This document shows, piece after piece, positions 23,198 through 34,618 of a DNA stretch of 64,000 nucleotides; position 1 is the stretch's first letter; each line of letters opens with the position of its first letter. The stretch is from Acholoe squamosa (taxonomy: Eukaryota > Annelida > Polychaeta > Phyllodocida > Polynoidae), in the NCBI GenBank assembly GCA_949317995.1, contig OX439039.1:75746002-75810001 (forward strand). The letters run 5' to 3'. The translations under genes and the position numbers were made by a program. A model generated the notes under the pieces. It was not told the origin of the DNA, searched no databases, and saw only the letters and a list, made by a program, of their open reading frames with translations.

Positions 23198-23837
23198 TAC
23201 ATATTTTATTTATTGCATCTGTGCAGCAGTATTCAATGATGATTTGCTCTCCATGTCTGCACAACAATTAATTTTCTTGATAAATCGTTCTGTTCTGAAT
23301 GATGAACAGCTATTTGCTGTTCCAAACAGGTGTTATAATAGTCTCTAATCAAAATACAGTCCTCTTATTTAATATTAACAAAACACATGTTGTGGAGATG
23401 AGTTGAATCACCTCTCACATGTCCTATGCATCACTTCTGTGACTTTTACAGTTGTTTACACCTTTGGAAATCACACTTTCACTGTTTTGTTTCCCATAGA
23501 GCGGGAATGCTACATTTACTAACACAAACTGACAGAAATGAGACAGTATTAATACACCTCCAATGGCTAGAGGTATGACATATACATTCTTTTATTGCCA
23601 ATATTGTGACTATGCCAAAAGGAGAATGATGCCTCAAAGGTAATGTCATAATCGTAAATCATAGTTATAGTGTATGCATCCATGGCTTTACACACGGTCA
23701 GGGTGCTAGCTCGTTATTAAATCGTCATGTCAGAATAAGCCGGCCTCTGCCCTGTATGTCCATCCATCTCCACACTGACCAGTCCATTCTCAGGACAGAA
23801 GGGACGACCTCCCACAGCCACTATATACGATTAAGTT
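23198..23837. other. No supported feature
   Basis: AT-rich, with no exon-like or transposon-end sequence recognised. Confidence 0.4.
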
Positions 23838-24048
23838 GGCTTTAAGGGCCGCATGATGCCTCCAGATTCATGTGATGTATTGCTGTGGCCATGATGCTGC
23901 AAGGCAGCCCCTGGTGAGCAGCTTGCCAGTTCTGCATTGGAGCATCATGTTGACCCTATGTGGATGCCTTAACCCTGCAAGGCCAGCATAGTGCAGAAAT
24001 GCAGCCCTGGCGAGTTATGTGCTGGTTCATGTGTTCTCACGACCAAAG
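23838..24048. mobile_element. TTAA multi-hairpin element
   Basis: The left end ctttaagggccgcatgatgc is close to consensus. The hairpin agcccctggtgagcagcttgc and centre ccttaaccctgcaaggccagc are recognisable. It stops at cgaccaaagggtacc, so the outer right end is missing. Confidence 0.75.
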
Positions 24049-24052
24049 GGTA

Positions 24053-24204
24053 CCATATTTAACTTTATAAGCGCTTGGGTGCCCATCGATTTCAAGTAGG
24101 CTCTGCTGCCGGTGCTTATGTCAAAACCCCTGTACCCCTGGTGCTCATTCAAGGCCGGGGCTTACTGAAGACCAAGGGCTAATACAGGCCGATACGGTGT
24201 CATG
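24053..24204. mobile_element. MITE with GCGCTTATAAG / TACCGTAATG-type ends, copy 1
   Basis: ctttataagcgcttgggtgc, tgccggtgcttatgtcaaaac, gtacccctggtgctcattc and the right end caggccgatacgg match the copies at 28066 and 50588. The element directly abuts the previous one. Confidence 0.55.
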
Positions 24205-24394
24205 CATTAAAGCAGTGTGTGACCCTCTACATAATCAAATCAGTCTCCCTCCCACCTACCCCCAGCACTTCCCCAGCAGTCCTCAGGGCCATCTTATGAA
24301 TATGGCCGTGTTGAGATGGGTCAGGCCGACAAGACATGGCCAGATTGGGAGGCGTGTGGACACTGGCAATCTGACCCACATCGGTGGCCCCTAA

Positions 24395-24638
24395 TGGCCC
24401 CTTTAAGGGCCATGATGCGTTTTAATGTCATTTACTGATATGAATGTACCCCTAAAGTATAACTTGCCACGGCTGCACCGATGCATCATGCTGACCTGAA
24501 AGGACAAATAAACTCATGAAGAGTTGGCATGATACACCGATGCTGCGCTAGGGAGTTACTTCAAGGCACCGCATTTGTGCATCATGACAACATACTAACA
24601 TGAATCTTGAGGCATCATATGGCCTTTAGAGAGCCAAT
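24395..24638. mobile_element. TTAA multi-hairpin element
   Basis: Ends: ggcccctttaagggccatga and catcatatggcctttagaga. The central acctgaaaggacaaataaac...tcatgaagagttggcatga block has lost its CG positions. The outer stems pair poorly. Confidence 0.75.
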
Positions 24639-25536
24639 CCTCCTAGTACAGTCCCATATCAACCACACAGAGATGCTGCCCTCCCAGGCTGCTCCTGAGG
24701 GAGATCCACAGAGATCCAAATCTGGCACTACTAGGAGAGAGATGCACATCTAGCACATTTCACTGTCAGAATAGGACTGATGTAGGTGGATCTTCCACTA
24801 GGGCTAGAACAGTCACTTTTAAACCGTTTAGCCTTGGTTTTTGCTCTGGGAAGACCATCTAGGAGATATCCTCCCCTAGGTCTTGTCATTAGATGACACT
24901 TGTTCAGACTTTTCATTAAAAAAAAAAGTCCTCTAGCTGGAATGGCAGGATCAGAAAAAGTCCTGCCAAGTATTCCATCTTTGCAATTGCAGCTGTTTTA
25001 ATCAATGAATATAAGAATAATAATAATTAAAAAAAAAACTAAAAAGGTCTGATGCTTAGGACCACCTGGTACAGGTTTTACGACTGTCCTGACGTTTGTA
25101 GACCAAGATCCTAATAAAGCCTCTTTAGTATGCAGGCTAACAGTGAGCCTCAAATAGGAGTATGCAGCCTGAGAGCCAAGCCTAAGTGACCACCAGCATA
25201 GAGAATACATGATGACCTTTTCAACCCTTCTCCACTGTCCTCCTTCATATCCTATATTGACACCATCGCACCCAGGTCCCTATATCCTTGATCACACCTA
25301 ATTGAGTAGCCTTGTTCAAGTCTTCATGATCATGCAATATTTTCTTGCTTATCAATATGAGGTGCTGCATTGATGGAATAATAAGTATTAGGAACAATAG
25401 TGACTGCAGCTAGTCTACTGCTAGTAAGACACAACCAACTGCCTCCGACTGTAAACTGCCTAATCTGCATATAGCCCCACTGGGACCCATTCACCAGAGA
25501 CTGGCGCAGACTCAGGTAATAATGCTCATCAAATAT
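24639..25536. other. No supported gene
   Basis: Minus frames at 24731 and 24998 are short and unsupported. Nothing else is recognised. Confidence 0.4.
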
Positions 25537-25574
25537 TGACCTTCCACCTGACCTTGTGACCTAGGGATTGACCC
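25537..25574. promoter_or_regulatory. Nuclear-receptor half-site cluster with a perfect DR2
   Basis: TGACCT half-sites occur at 25537, 25549 and 25557, and TGACCC at 25569, all in one direction. The middle pair TGACCT-TG-TGACCT is a perfect direct repeat spaced by two, the RAR/RXR-type arrangement known in chordates and other bilaterians. Function is inferred only. Confidence 0.35.
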
Positions 25575-25732
25575 CTGGCTAATGAGGCATTGTGGGTGCT
25601 GTGATGGAGGTGGTAAGGCCCCCCCCCCCCGACGTGAGTATATAGAGTCTGCACTGACATTAATGACGACTTAATCGCCTAAGGCTTTTAGTGTTCAGAC
25701 TGTTTAACTGTAAGTCTCAGCGTCCATCTTTA

Positions 25733-25967
25733 TAGGGCTACACACTGCTTTATTTGTCAATTTGTCATAATTTTGCATGGATGCAACACTGTTTGGTAAA
25801 TCCGCCAAGGCTGCATTTATGCTTCATGCCAACCGTTTATGATCTGGTGTATCCGCCTTGTAGGACGGGCATAACACATAAATGCAGGATTGGCAGGAGG
25901 ACTTTCCGGGGCTGCATTGATTCATTCTGACAAATTGGAAGTATGTGAGCCCCAAAGGGTTAACTGT
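25733..25967. mobile_element. TTAA multi-hairpin element
   Basis: Right end gccccaaagggttaac. Stem 1 carries gccaaggctgcatttatgc, and the centre pairs ccaaccgtttatgatctgg with ccttgtaggacgggc. The left end is truncated (tatagggctacacactgc). A 12-C run lies about 100 bp upstream at 25619. Confidence 0.75.
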
Positions 25968-26328
25968 TAGTCCCAGCCACCCAGTCTGTCTATGTACATC
26001 TGATGAAGTCCCCAGATGGTTTCTGCCCCATTTAAAGTTATATTTATTCCCCCATTTGCAGCCATTTGCTAGCTAATGATAGAGATTTGGGTTTCTTTGT
26101 ATGTGTATGTTGCCCTCAGAAAAATATATAGAATTTTAAAGCATGTGCATTTATACTACAGTCATGTATACATTATGTAAATATTGCTGACACTTCTATG
26201 GCCCCTATGGTAGCTTCCTATCAGCAATAACTATGAAATATTGGAGATCTGTGGTATTAGAAAAGAGTTATTACTAACGATAGATGTAACATTTATCCGG
26301 AATTCAATAACTGGAAGGATGGTTGTAT

Positions 26329-26481
26329 CAGGGGCGTAGGAAAAGGGGGGGGGGGGGCAGGGGGGCCTGGGTCCCCCAATAATGAAGAGGTTCCCTATAT
26401 AAGCCTATATAAAAATATAGCGGGCCCCCCCAACCGAGACCCCTGGGCCCCCCCAATAGAAATTTGCTTGCTACGCCCCTG
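26329..26481. mobile_element. MITE with CAGGGGCGTAG ends, copy 2
   Basis: CAGGGGCGTAGGAAAA and GCTACGCCCCTG are perfect inverted ends. The internal ggggggcctgggtccccc and gggcccccc blocks fold on each other. At 153 bp it is half the length of copy 1. It lies 40 bp left of the 913-bp element. Confidence 0.85.
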
Positions 26482-26521
26482 TACAGTATTGACAATATAT
26501 TTCCTAGTGGATCATGGTAAA

Positions 26522-27434
26522 CACAGAGAAAAGAAATGGAGTCACCTTGACTCCGAATTGGGAGTCCAGCTTCCATCACTGAGGCGACCCCCTCTGTGAC
26601 TCCTTATATGTAGGGAGTCAATGATTGACTCCTTAAAGATCAAGCTTATTGGACTCTCTGTCTGCACTATGACTCCATTGGGAAGTGGAGTCAGGATTGG
26701 TTACATTTTATATTGAAACAGATCATTTCTGGGTTATTTTCCTTTTGGGGTCTTTATCATTTATTCCATTAGAATGTACCATATTACAAGATGCCAAGAT
26801 GCATCAATTTACATTGGTTAGATGCATCTAGCTGCAACAATCATCAGCTTTTCTCATGAAATAACCTAGCACTCAGAATACTTTGAAGTAACACCATTAC
26901 CAAGGAAATGGTGTCTATGCTGCATTTGGACTTTTGTTGGGATATTTCAGGGAGTTGAGCATACCACCTTATAGTTCAGTTGTGTACAATTGCTGGTTTT
27001 TGTATTTATATAATACCACCATCCCTAGATGATTAGTAATACCTAGAATGGAACATGTTCTAATGTGCAAAATCCTCCAAACTGTATTGTGTGGCCCTCT
27101 GGTGAAAGTAACGAGAAGCATGTGCCACCTGTGTTATAGAGTCAACAGTGAAGTAGAGAGTCAACCATGTTTGACTCTATATAGGAGAGAGTCAACCATG
27201 TTTGACTCTATATAGAGTCTGACTCCACACACTGACACAGGGAGTCCAGTAGGCTGGGACTCTCCTCCTACAGCAGTCAAGCTGCAACAACTCCTTAGGG
27301 GTAGTCAAACAAAGAATAGAAGAGAGTCAGTCATATTGGACTCCTGTCTTACCAGAGTAACTATAGAGTCCAGATCCACTGATTCCTTTCTTGACTCTAT
27401 TTCTATTGGGTTGACTCCATTTCTTTTCTCTGTG
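26522..27434. mobile_element. 913-bp element with CACAGAGAAAAG ends and GAGTC arms
   Basis: CACAGAGAAAAGAAATGGAG on the left and its exact complement on the right are terminal inverted repeats of at least 22 bp. Both arms (26540-26700, 27130-27420) are crowded with GAGTC / GACTC words in both directions. The middle 400 bp is plain AT-rich sequence with no ORF. A 2-bp AA duplication is possible. I do not recognise the superfamily. Confidence 0.85.
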
Positions 27435-28065
27435 AACCATGCCTTATCCTGCACACCCTAAACCACACATGCCCACTATGGGACTCATCTGTTGTGAATG
27501 GGGCTGAGGCCTACAAATCAGGTTTACTGCATCCATACCACCTGCCTCTGGAGGCTTTGGGTAGACCCACCTTGAGTCGGACCAAAGAGATGAAAGTAGC
27601 CTCTAGCCTCCATGGTCGCACACATACTGATACATACATGGAGTTGGGCACGCACTTGAATTAGTAGATATTCAACAAGGCCAAAACCATTTGTATGCGA
27701 TTTACATATAAAATCAAAGTGACATTCTTATGATCCAAGAAAAAAACAACAACAACAACAAAAACAACAACAAAACATTTTTTAAGGGTTTAGAAATCTA
27801 CAAATCCAGGTGTCTGACTCTTGCTAGATCTACCCTTGTTAGAAAGGTAGTAGAAGGTGCTATAACCTATTGTAATAAAAAGCATGCAATGCCAGTAGTA
27901 AATTGAGGTAGCAGCCTTGAGCGGCTCTGTGGCTAACAAAGGGCCGCATAATGTTTAATAAACTGTGACCCTTTCTCATCACCACTACAACATAGGGTAT
28001 TACAAGGATAGAAGTCTGCCGGGTTTTCCCCGATTTCAGGCCTATACATGCCTGTACAGACCATA
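27435..28065. other. No gene; (AAC)n microsatellite
   Basis: An AAC-rich microsatellite lies at 27741-27776. A fragment gggccgcataatgtttaata at 27942 may be a stray end of the multi-hairpin family. Confidence 0.5.
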
Positions 28066-28402
28066 GTTGCCCATATTAGCGCTCAGGCACTCATAGATTT
28101 CAAAATCACTGTACCCGCAGTGCTCATATATATGAGACAGGCGCCTGTTTGAGATATGGCTTTCAGTGCTTAAGCCAGTATCCTTGTACCCCCGGTGCTT
28201 ATTTGAGATGGCACTTATCAGTGATGCCACTTTTCCTGGTTTCTCAGGAATTCCTTGTTTTGATTGCAAGATTTCTGTATCAAATTATGTTAAGTTCCTG
28301 GGAAAATGTGTCCAAAGTCCAGTTTTCCTGGTTTTTGTCTGCCAGTGAGTGGCATCTCTGACTTATTGAAACCCCGGCGCTCAAACGGGCCATTACGGTA
28401 AC
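28066..28402. mobile_element. MITE with TACCGTAATG ends, copy 2, carrying a nested element
   Basis: cccatattagcgctcaggcac, tgtacccgcagtgctcatat, tgtacccccggtgcttattt and the right end aacgggccattacggtaacc match the copies at 24053 and 50588. It is interrupted at 28219-28360 by a CAGTGATGCC element. Confidence 0.7.
28219..28360. mobile_element. 142-bp MITE with CAGTGATGCCAC ends and 6-bp duplication
   Basis: CAGTGATGCCAC and GTGGCATCTCTG are inverted ends. ACTTAT flanks both sides exactly (28213-28218 and 28361-28366). The subterminal ttttcctggttt word is repeated in the same direction in both arms. CAG-type ends with a 6-bp duplication fit a hAT-like element of the short-duplication kind. 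Confidence 0.85.
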
Positions 28403-29407
28403 CTATGTTTAAAAGGTTCTAATCGAGCTTTTCAGTACTCAGCCACTACCATCCCTGTATATAGCTAAAGGGTTAAGCAATAGTAGTGAGAAGCTCTGAG
28501 GCTATAATTGGAGGTGCTGTGGTAATCACCAGCTCCCACCTGCTCACAAAGCTCATAAAGTGTAACACATGACACCATTTAATAGGACGTCATGCCACAC
28601 CACCAACTCCCAATGACAATTTATAGGTCATATTACCCATTGTATCTATGGTGGGTTCTGCTCGTAATTGGATTGGACCCTTTTTAATGTAGAGTGCATA
28701 GATTATAGAAAATGACTCATACATAAGAGATAGAAGACAGAATATGTCTTTCACCATCAGTGATAAAATGAGAATTAAAGGACATTGCAAAAGCTGAATC
28801 ATAAAGAGGCATTATATTCATAGTAATTGCCTAGTATGTATATTGACAGAATGGAAAATCTAGATGTACACTTTGGGGAAAGGGACATTGAGCAAACATA
28901 TGTTTATCGACGTATTTTACCGATTTTATACAGGCTTAATTATCTCTCCCCCACCTCCATAACACATATGCCATTTCTACACCATCTACCCCCAACTGGT
29001 CTATTCTCACGAATTCAGCGACAACTTGCAAATAAAAAGAGGTTTAAGTATGCCTTCATAGCTTAAGCTTCATAAAGTAAGTATCGCAAATAATCCTTGG
29101 ACAACACAAATCACTGTGTCACTGTGTGGACACCTCCCCCTCCACGTAGATTGTCGACACAGAGTGATTAAATTATGTCATAGGTGGAAACAAGTGCAAA
29201 AACATGTGGTCAAAGTCATGGGAATTGACCAGAATCTTTCAATCACACCTTGCCATATTGGAAGGCAGCTGTCATTACAACTGTCAGTGCAGTCATTATG
29301 AGGTTCACTGTCACAATATTGACAGTCTGTCACCTCGCTATGAGGCTTGTGACATCACCTGTTGTGTCATCATTACCTACCAATCCCACATTACAGGCCT
29401 CTCTACT
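28403..29407. other. No supported gene
   Basis: A right-end remnant of the CAGGGATGGAAGTC family (ctcagccactaccatccctg) lies at 28438-28457, and a stray aaagggttaa at 28466. The plus frame at 28827 is unsupported. Confidence 0.45.
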
Positions 29408-29768
29408 CTTCCCTTTAAGGTTTACATGGTGTTTTAATGGGTTATGCTCATTTGTTGTCCTAATGCTGGAATACATCCCTGGTAGGTAGACTCGTCAGCA
29501 CTGCATTCGTAGACAAAGGTTCACGAGTGGTGGATCTGACTGAGGGTTATTTCACGAGGTGAAGATTCCATAAAAAGATGTTTTTACATATTTTTTGACC
29601 ATTTTGGGTGTGTTAATGGCCGTAAGATATGGGGTTGGGTTATCTCACTGGGGGGGGGGGTGAGATACTGAGCTCCTACGTTAAGCCTATGGGGCGTTCG
29701 TATTCCACTATTTCCAACATGAAATGAATTACCAAAATGACTTTATGCATAATCCAGCACTTAAAGGG
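29408..29768. mobile_element. TTAA multi-hairpin element, interrupted
   Basis: Left part (tccctttaaggtttacatgg through cactgcattcgtagacaaagg, 29408-29521) and right end gcacttaaagggttaa (29757) are separated by about 235 bp of unrelated sequence with an 11-G run at 29650. The extra sequence is probably a later insertion without recognised ends. Confidence 0.6.
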
Positions 29769-30419
29769 TTAAATGACGCAATGACTACTTTTACATACAT
29801 ACATGCACCCTGATCCAACCAGGTCCTAAATCCTCCAGGGTATGAAGCCTCACAGCTTGAATCCTACCTTTAGGTATATTAGGTAATTGCACCTCATGTA
29901 TATCGATCCCTGGAGTACATGCTGTACGCCCTCAATATGCTCTTAACAAGCAGGCATATTGGCGCCCCCTACTACCCCCCCCCCCACCCCATCCCCCACC
30001 CTTCATCTTCATCCAGACAAGCACCCTAGACCAGAGATTGCCTCTGACCCTTTACGTAAGTCTCCCCCTCAACCTGATGGATCTGGCCATGATCAACACC
30101 ATCAAGACCATGCTGTGTATACACATTTCGCTATTAATATTTAGCATATTATGTACACATTCCCATATTGTGATCAACATATTAGAAATGGATTTGCATT
30201 GATATCAGGGATTATATAGGCCTGTTATAGAAAATTCCAAGGGGGGGGGGGTCCTTGACAGCAAGCAAATACTTTGCCAGAAGGACATCAGTTGAGAGCA
30301 GTGTTGACCAGAAACAGAGAGATTTAATCATATTAAACACCAGAGTATATCAAAATGTGTCGGCAGGTTTTGGATATCCATCCATCAGATTTCTGGCCTT
30401 CTGAGTGAGCAATAATTGT
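29769..30419. other. No supported feature
   Basis: An 11-C run lies at 29975 within a C-rich stretch and an 11-G run at 30241. No exon is recognised. Confidence 0.45.
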
Positions 30420-30640
30420 TATCCCTTTTGAGACTACATGATGCCTACAAGTTCATGTTCCTTTGTCATCTTAAATCACCATTGCAGTCCTGCAGCACTG
30501 CATTGGCGCATCATGCCAACCCTGCCCCTAGAGTTGGCATGATGTTTAAATGCAGAATAGGCAGGCTGCTCGTTGGGACTACAATCATGCGACATGATAA
30601 GATATTGGTGAAATGCAGTACAGCAACCTCTAAAGCTTTG
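30420..30640. mobile_element. TTAA multi-hairpin element
   Basis: atcccttttgagactacatg, the hairpin attgcagtcctgcagcactgc, the centre ccaaccctgcccctagagttgg and the end acagcaacctctaaagcttt identify it. A 150-codon plus frame (30416-30868) runs through it and is therefore not taken as a gene. Confidence 0.7.
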
Positions 30641-31495
30641 AATTTAAATTATTCATTCCCTTCACAAAGCGGGCCGTTGTTCGCATTACAGTTGCAATTA
30701 GTGAGCTATGTGAAACCTATCCATCCTAATACCTGTGTCCTCGGGCCTATCTGCAGAGAGGCTTTTAGAGTGGGTATTGTAGGGCTGGGTAGTGTGGAGT
30801 CTAGACTACACGATATGAGCATTGTAGAGCCAAGACCTACTGTAAAGATAAAATGTTTTATGAAATAAAGGCCAATAATAAGGCCTCCTCCTAGGTATAG
30901 TCTATGAGCACACTCACGGTCCTGTGCTCCATCAAGTATGGAGCTGAAGGTTTTACTTTAATGGTATAAGAGAAAGAAATATGGGTGAAATTCAGAGCTT
31001 TCATAGATCAGTAGAAATGATGATACTTATACATTAAATGATTTACATTCACCAATGATTAGATAAAATTGCAAGTAAGAGAAATTATGATGACCACTCA
31101 TAAATAAAGCTGCTCTAATGTGTTTAAGTGATGAAGAAAAAATTAGAACTGAAACCGAAAGCCTCAGTAGATGAATAGAGATAATCTGCCAATGATTATA
31201 AATGCAAACATAAGATATATAGCTGATAAGAGCCATGTCATGAAGTGCACTATATGTATAAAGGGAGACTGCAGAAACCATCCATCACGCCATGCATGGT
31301 CATGATTGTTGCAGTAGGAAATAGGCCACTTTCATGTTGCAACATCCAGATGAAGATAGCTCAGGATAGGGTTTTGTCATTATATATGTGGTACACATGG
31401 TATACACATAGTATACACATACCCAGAATAGGAATGGATCAGGCCTCAAGGTTCAGGGGTACATAAACAACAGTTGGTATCAGTTTGATGGTTGT
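30641..31495. other. No supported gene
   Basis: AT-rich. gtatacacatagtatacaca at 31400 is a small repeat. No splice-supported exon is seen. Confidence 0.4.
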
Positions 31496-31747
31496 GTTAA
31501 GCCCCATATAAGCTGCATAATGCAATATACTCTTTGGTCATCATGGTGCATAAATGCAGCTCTGGTGAGTTTATACAGGGCTGCATTCATGCATCATGCC
31601 AATGCTATTGGGTTGATGCACACACCAAGGGAATGCATGATACACCAATGCAGTGCTGGCAAAGTAATTACCCTTGCTGCGTTGGTACATCAGGAAGAGA
31701 AATACATGTGAAATCATGGGTCATTTTGGGGCTTGAAAAGGGTTAAA
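31496..31747. mobile_element. TTAA multi-hairpin element, both stem types visible
   Basis: Stem 1 pairs aatgcagctctggtgag with acagggctgcattcatgc. Stem 2 pairs caccaatgcagtgctggc with cccttgctgcgttggt. Centre ccaatgctattgggttgatgc. Right end gcttgaaaagggttaaac. Confidence 0.85.
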
Positions 31748-31918
31748 CTTAAATCCCAATGGTGAGTACTAAACTCCCTCCGGTTAGCACTGGTCATTTG
31801 GACCGACAGCTGGTGCACGCATAAAACCTTGGCCAACAAGCAGCAAATTGGAGCATCTGTGAATTTCTTATCATGTCCCAGTGGTACACTGCCCATCAGA
31901 CTTCCAGAATAGCACCAT

Positions 31919-32458
31919 TTGGGCACAGGCCAAAGGCCTCCCTGCCAGCCCAGTATGGTAATGCAAACTGGGGGATGCTGTTTAGGGCTTAATGGTTTAT
32001 GGTTTGTGTTAATATCATTGTGGGACTTGCCAAATTATAAGAATAGATGGAAAAGTACCAAAGCAACATGTAAAACTGTAGAGAAAAAAAGGGGGTGCAT
32101 TTCCAATTTAAATGTGCAGCATGTATACCTCCATGTTGGTGGCAGTGAACTGTGCCTATGGCAACAGGCCCAGAATGGATCATTGCTTAGTGAGATCGAT
32201 GCTAAATGCAGGATCCCAATGTTTGCTAGACATGCACACTCAGCAATACAAACCATGATGATGAATGGAGGGATCTACCAGTACCTGAGGGGTAAGAGAA
32301 GTCTGGAGGCTTTGAGCAGCTCACCTGCTTACAGATTAGACAACTCAGCTGTTCAGTGGAACTCATACCTGCAGCCTATGTATAGTATAACAGGCTCTGG
32401 GGATCTTATCAGCCATGGTATAGGCCCATTCCCTCTTTTCATCAATGTTGTTAGATAA
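31919..32458 (+). CDS. Longest open frame in the window, 179 codons, unrecognised
   Basis: This frame starts at an ATG in poor context and has no recognised domain, signal peptide or membrane segment. Its second half (for example NVQHVYLHVGGSELCLWQQA) looks mixed in composition. By a rough estimate, one frame of this length by chance in 128 kb of both-strand sequence is not surprising. It may be a decayed coding fragment or nothing. Confidence 0.12.
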   Translation: MGTGQRPPCQPSMVMQTGGCCLGLNGLWFVLISLWDLPNYKNRWKSTKATCKTVEKKRGCISNLNVQHVYLHVGGSELCLWQQAQNGSLLSEIDAKCRIPMFARHAHSAIQTMMMNGGIYQYLRGKRSLEALSSSPAYRLDNSAVQWNSYLQPMYSITGSGDLISHGIGPFPLFINVVR

Positions 32459-33395
32459 CAGCTGTATTAATATTGCCTGCTGTGGTCAGATTTCCAACCC
32501 CAGCACCATATCAGTATCACCATTAGATTGCTTCAGTGATAGCAGTGTGGAGCCCAACAGAAACCTTCTGAGTTTCAGTTTTGTGCTTGATTACTATTTC
32601 TTCACTTCACACTACACCCAAATAACACCAAGGTGGAACCCCAGATGAGCAGGGAGACCATATAATGACAGATAGACAACCTTTAAATGGACTGCTCGGC
32701 CTGGGTGAGCAGCTCCTGAGTAGCTCCTGATAGGACTTTGATTGCCTCTGTCTCTGCAATGAAATGAACCCATTGGGTCTGTGATGGAGCAGGGCCACAG
32801 TGCAGATTCTCACTGCTTAAGCTGGAGTTTGCTTAACTACAAATAGTATGCATTGTACACATAGTATACTGGTTTGTACAAAGTAGCTAAGGCCAAAGGG
32901 GAGCAGGTCATGGACAAGTAACAAAAGTGAGCCGGTCATGCACAGGCACTAAAGGCTAGTAGCTCAGGGAGAAGTAGCAAAGGGGATATAGATATATAGA
33001 GAGGAAAGGGGAAGCTCAAAAAGATATTACAAAGAGAGTCAGACCAGGTAGAATTAAAAGATGTAACATTGCAAATATTAGTAATGAAGAAGGGGGTTGG
33101 GGTATTTCAAATACATATATAAGCAAAAGGGGCATTTAAGACTTATCAGCAAATAACCAAGAAGAAAAATTCTGAGAAAGAAATGGCAAGGAGTGCATCT
33201 CAAAGTTCTGAACAGCTAAGGGACAGATGGGAAATGGATGAGAGATAAGGATACAGCTGCTGAGTAGAGGAATATCAAAACTGCACAGTTGAGTTAATGA
33301 CTTGAAACATGAGGTGTAATAGTCTCTTCTGCTTACTGTATGCAGTCTAGTGATTAGCAAACCTGAGTAGGCGAGCAAAATGAGCTGCTCTTTAA
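32459..33395. other. No supported feature
   Basis: Contains GAGCAGCTC words near 32715 and a purine-rich AT stretch. No exon is recognised. Confidence 0.4.
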
Positions 33396-33653
33396 GAATC
33401 CTTTAAGGACTGCATAGTGCATTCATGCATCATGCCGTTTTGTCACCATGATGCATGAATGCAGCCTTGATAAATAACTCACCAGTGCTGTGCCCATGCA
33501 TAATGCTGATCACAAAGAATGGAAAAAGTCCTAAAGAGTCAGCATAATGCGCCAATGCAGTTCTAGCGAGGCGACTCGTCAGTGCTGCATTGGTGGCCCA
33601 TGAGGACAATGGTCCATGAACCTGGAGGCATCATATGTCCCTTAAAGGGCTAA
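33396..33653. mobile_element. TTAA multi-hairpin element, nearly complete
   Basis: Ends: atcctttaaggactgcatag and catatgtcccttaaagggct. The outer hairpin is tgcattcatgcatcatgcc. Stem 2 pairs ccaatgcagttctagcgag with ctcgtcagtgctgcattgg. Confidence 0.85.
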
Positions 33654-33879
33654 AGGTAATGAGACTTGACAGAAGACTAGTGTATTTGTTAAAGTTGCTG
33701 CTTTTGAAATCACTAGGCATCACTTACAGAGTCAATTACAGTCCTTCAATCATTCCCATGTATTAGATTTCACAGTGCCAGCACAGTCACTTGTATTGAG
33801 AGTTAGTTAACTTGTAAATATAAAATATTGCCTGGGACTAAGCATCAGTTTGTCTTGTTTTAACCCTGTAAGGATGGCT

Positions 33880-34128
33880 GCTGATTTAGCACTATGTTGC
33901 TTAGGATCGTTCTGTATATTATGTCAAATGGTGGGAATTGTTTCTAAGAAGTGCAGGACATCAGTGAATAGTTGACTTGTCCATGTCTTTTTTATCACTG
34001 CCTTCAGCAATAATAATGTTATTCCTGACCTGTTCCTTAATGTTCCCCTTTCCTTTATTCCACAGGTGAGTTTTCGAGCAGTTTTATAGCTGTATTAAAT
34101 CATGAATGCAAGGGTTTTGTGGCGGAGG
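33880..34128 (+). repeat. Segment homologous to 51480-51724
   Basis: gaagtgcaggacatcagtg, ttcagcaataataatg and tgttattcctgacctgttcc, then cttaatg, align with the second segment up to and past the CAGGTGAGTTTT junction. Identity is perhaps 75% by eye. The two are duplicated copies of one splice-site-bearing unit. Confidence 0.7.
34066..34128 (+). other. Recursive-splice-like site 2 with 63-nt RS-exon
   Basis: tcccctttcctttattccacag abuts GTGAGT at 34066, with branch-like ccttaatg about 28 nt upstream. The next strong donor (GGAGG then GTAAGTAT) is at 34129, so the intervening segment is 63 nt. One frame is open through it but it is not shared by the homologous segment at 51661, so coding is unlikely. 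Confidence 0.5.
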
Positions 34129-34618
34129 GTAAGTATTTGCATCAGCACATCAAGTTAACTTGTAAATGGACCTGAACTTTGAGGCATAATGCAGTCTGCA
34201 AAGGTCTGAAATAGAGGCATTAAGCACGTTTGCTTTAAAAGTGATAAAAATATTTTTGTTCAATGACAAAACTAACAACGTATTACACAGCAGGAGACTG
34301 TCCCATGGGGAGACTAGTTTTTGACATCTGTACTGTCTAATCCTGACAGAGTACATTTATATCACAATCCTCCAATGCGTGTGTACGTCAACAACTCAGC
34401 CATTCTGTAAACTTGTATTGTGTTACGGCTTGACCATGGGAACCCCACAGAGGTTCCCAGGCCGTGAGGCCTAGAAGAGGACACAACTGAATAGCAAGTG
34501 TTGCTGTTTTCTGATAAGTGGGTATTAGGATGAGGGAGGTACCCTAGGCCCTGGGGCAGGGATGAGGCTTTCCATTCTCTCTGCCCTCTCACCCCTGAAG
34601 GGGTGGGGATTAGACATT

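Noticed and set aside
30416..30868. 150-codon plus frame as a gene
   Set aside because: Its first third lies in a TTAA multi-hairpin element and the rest has no support.
31919..32458. Longest open frame (179 codons) as a real gene
   Set aside because: No recognised domain, no splice context, poor start context, and a length that can occur by chance in 64 kb read in six frames. Kept only as a low-confidence entry.
34066..34128. The 63-nt RS-exon as a coding cassette exon
   Set aside because: One frame is open, but the homologous 64-nt copy at 51661 has a stop in that frame and a length that would shift phase.
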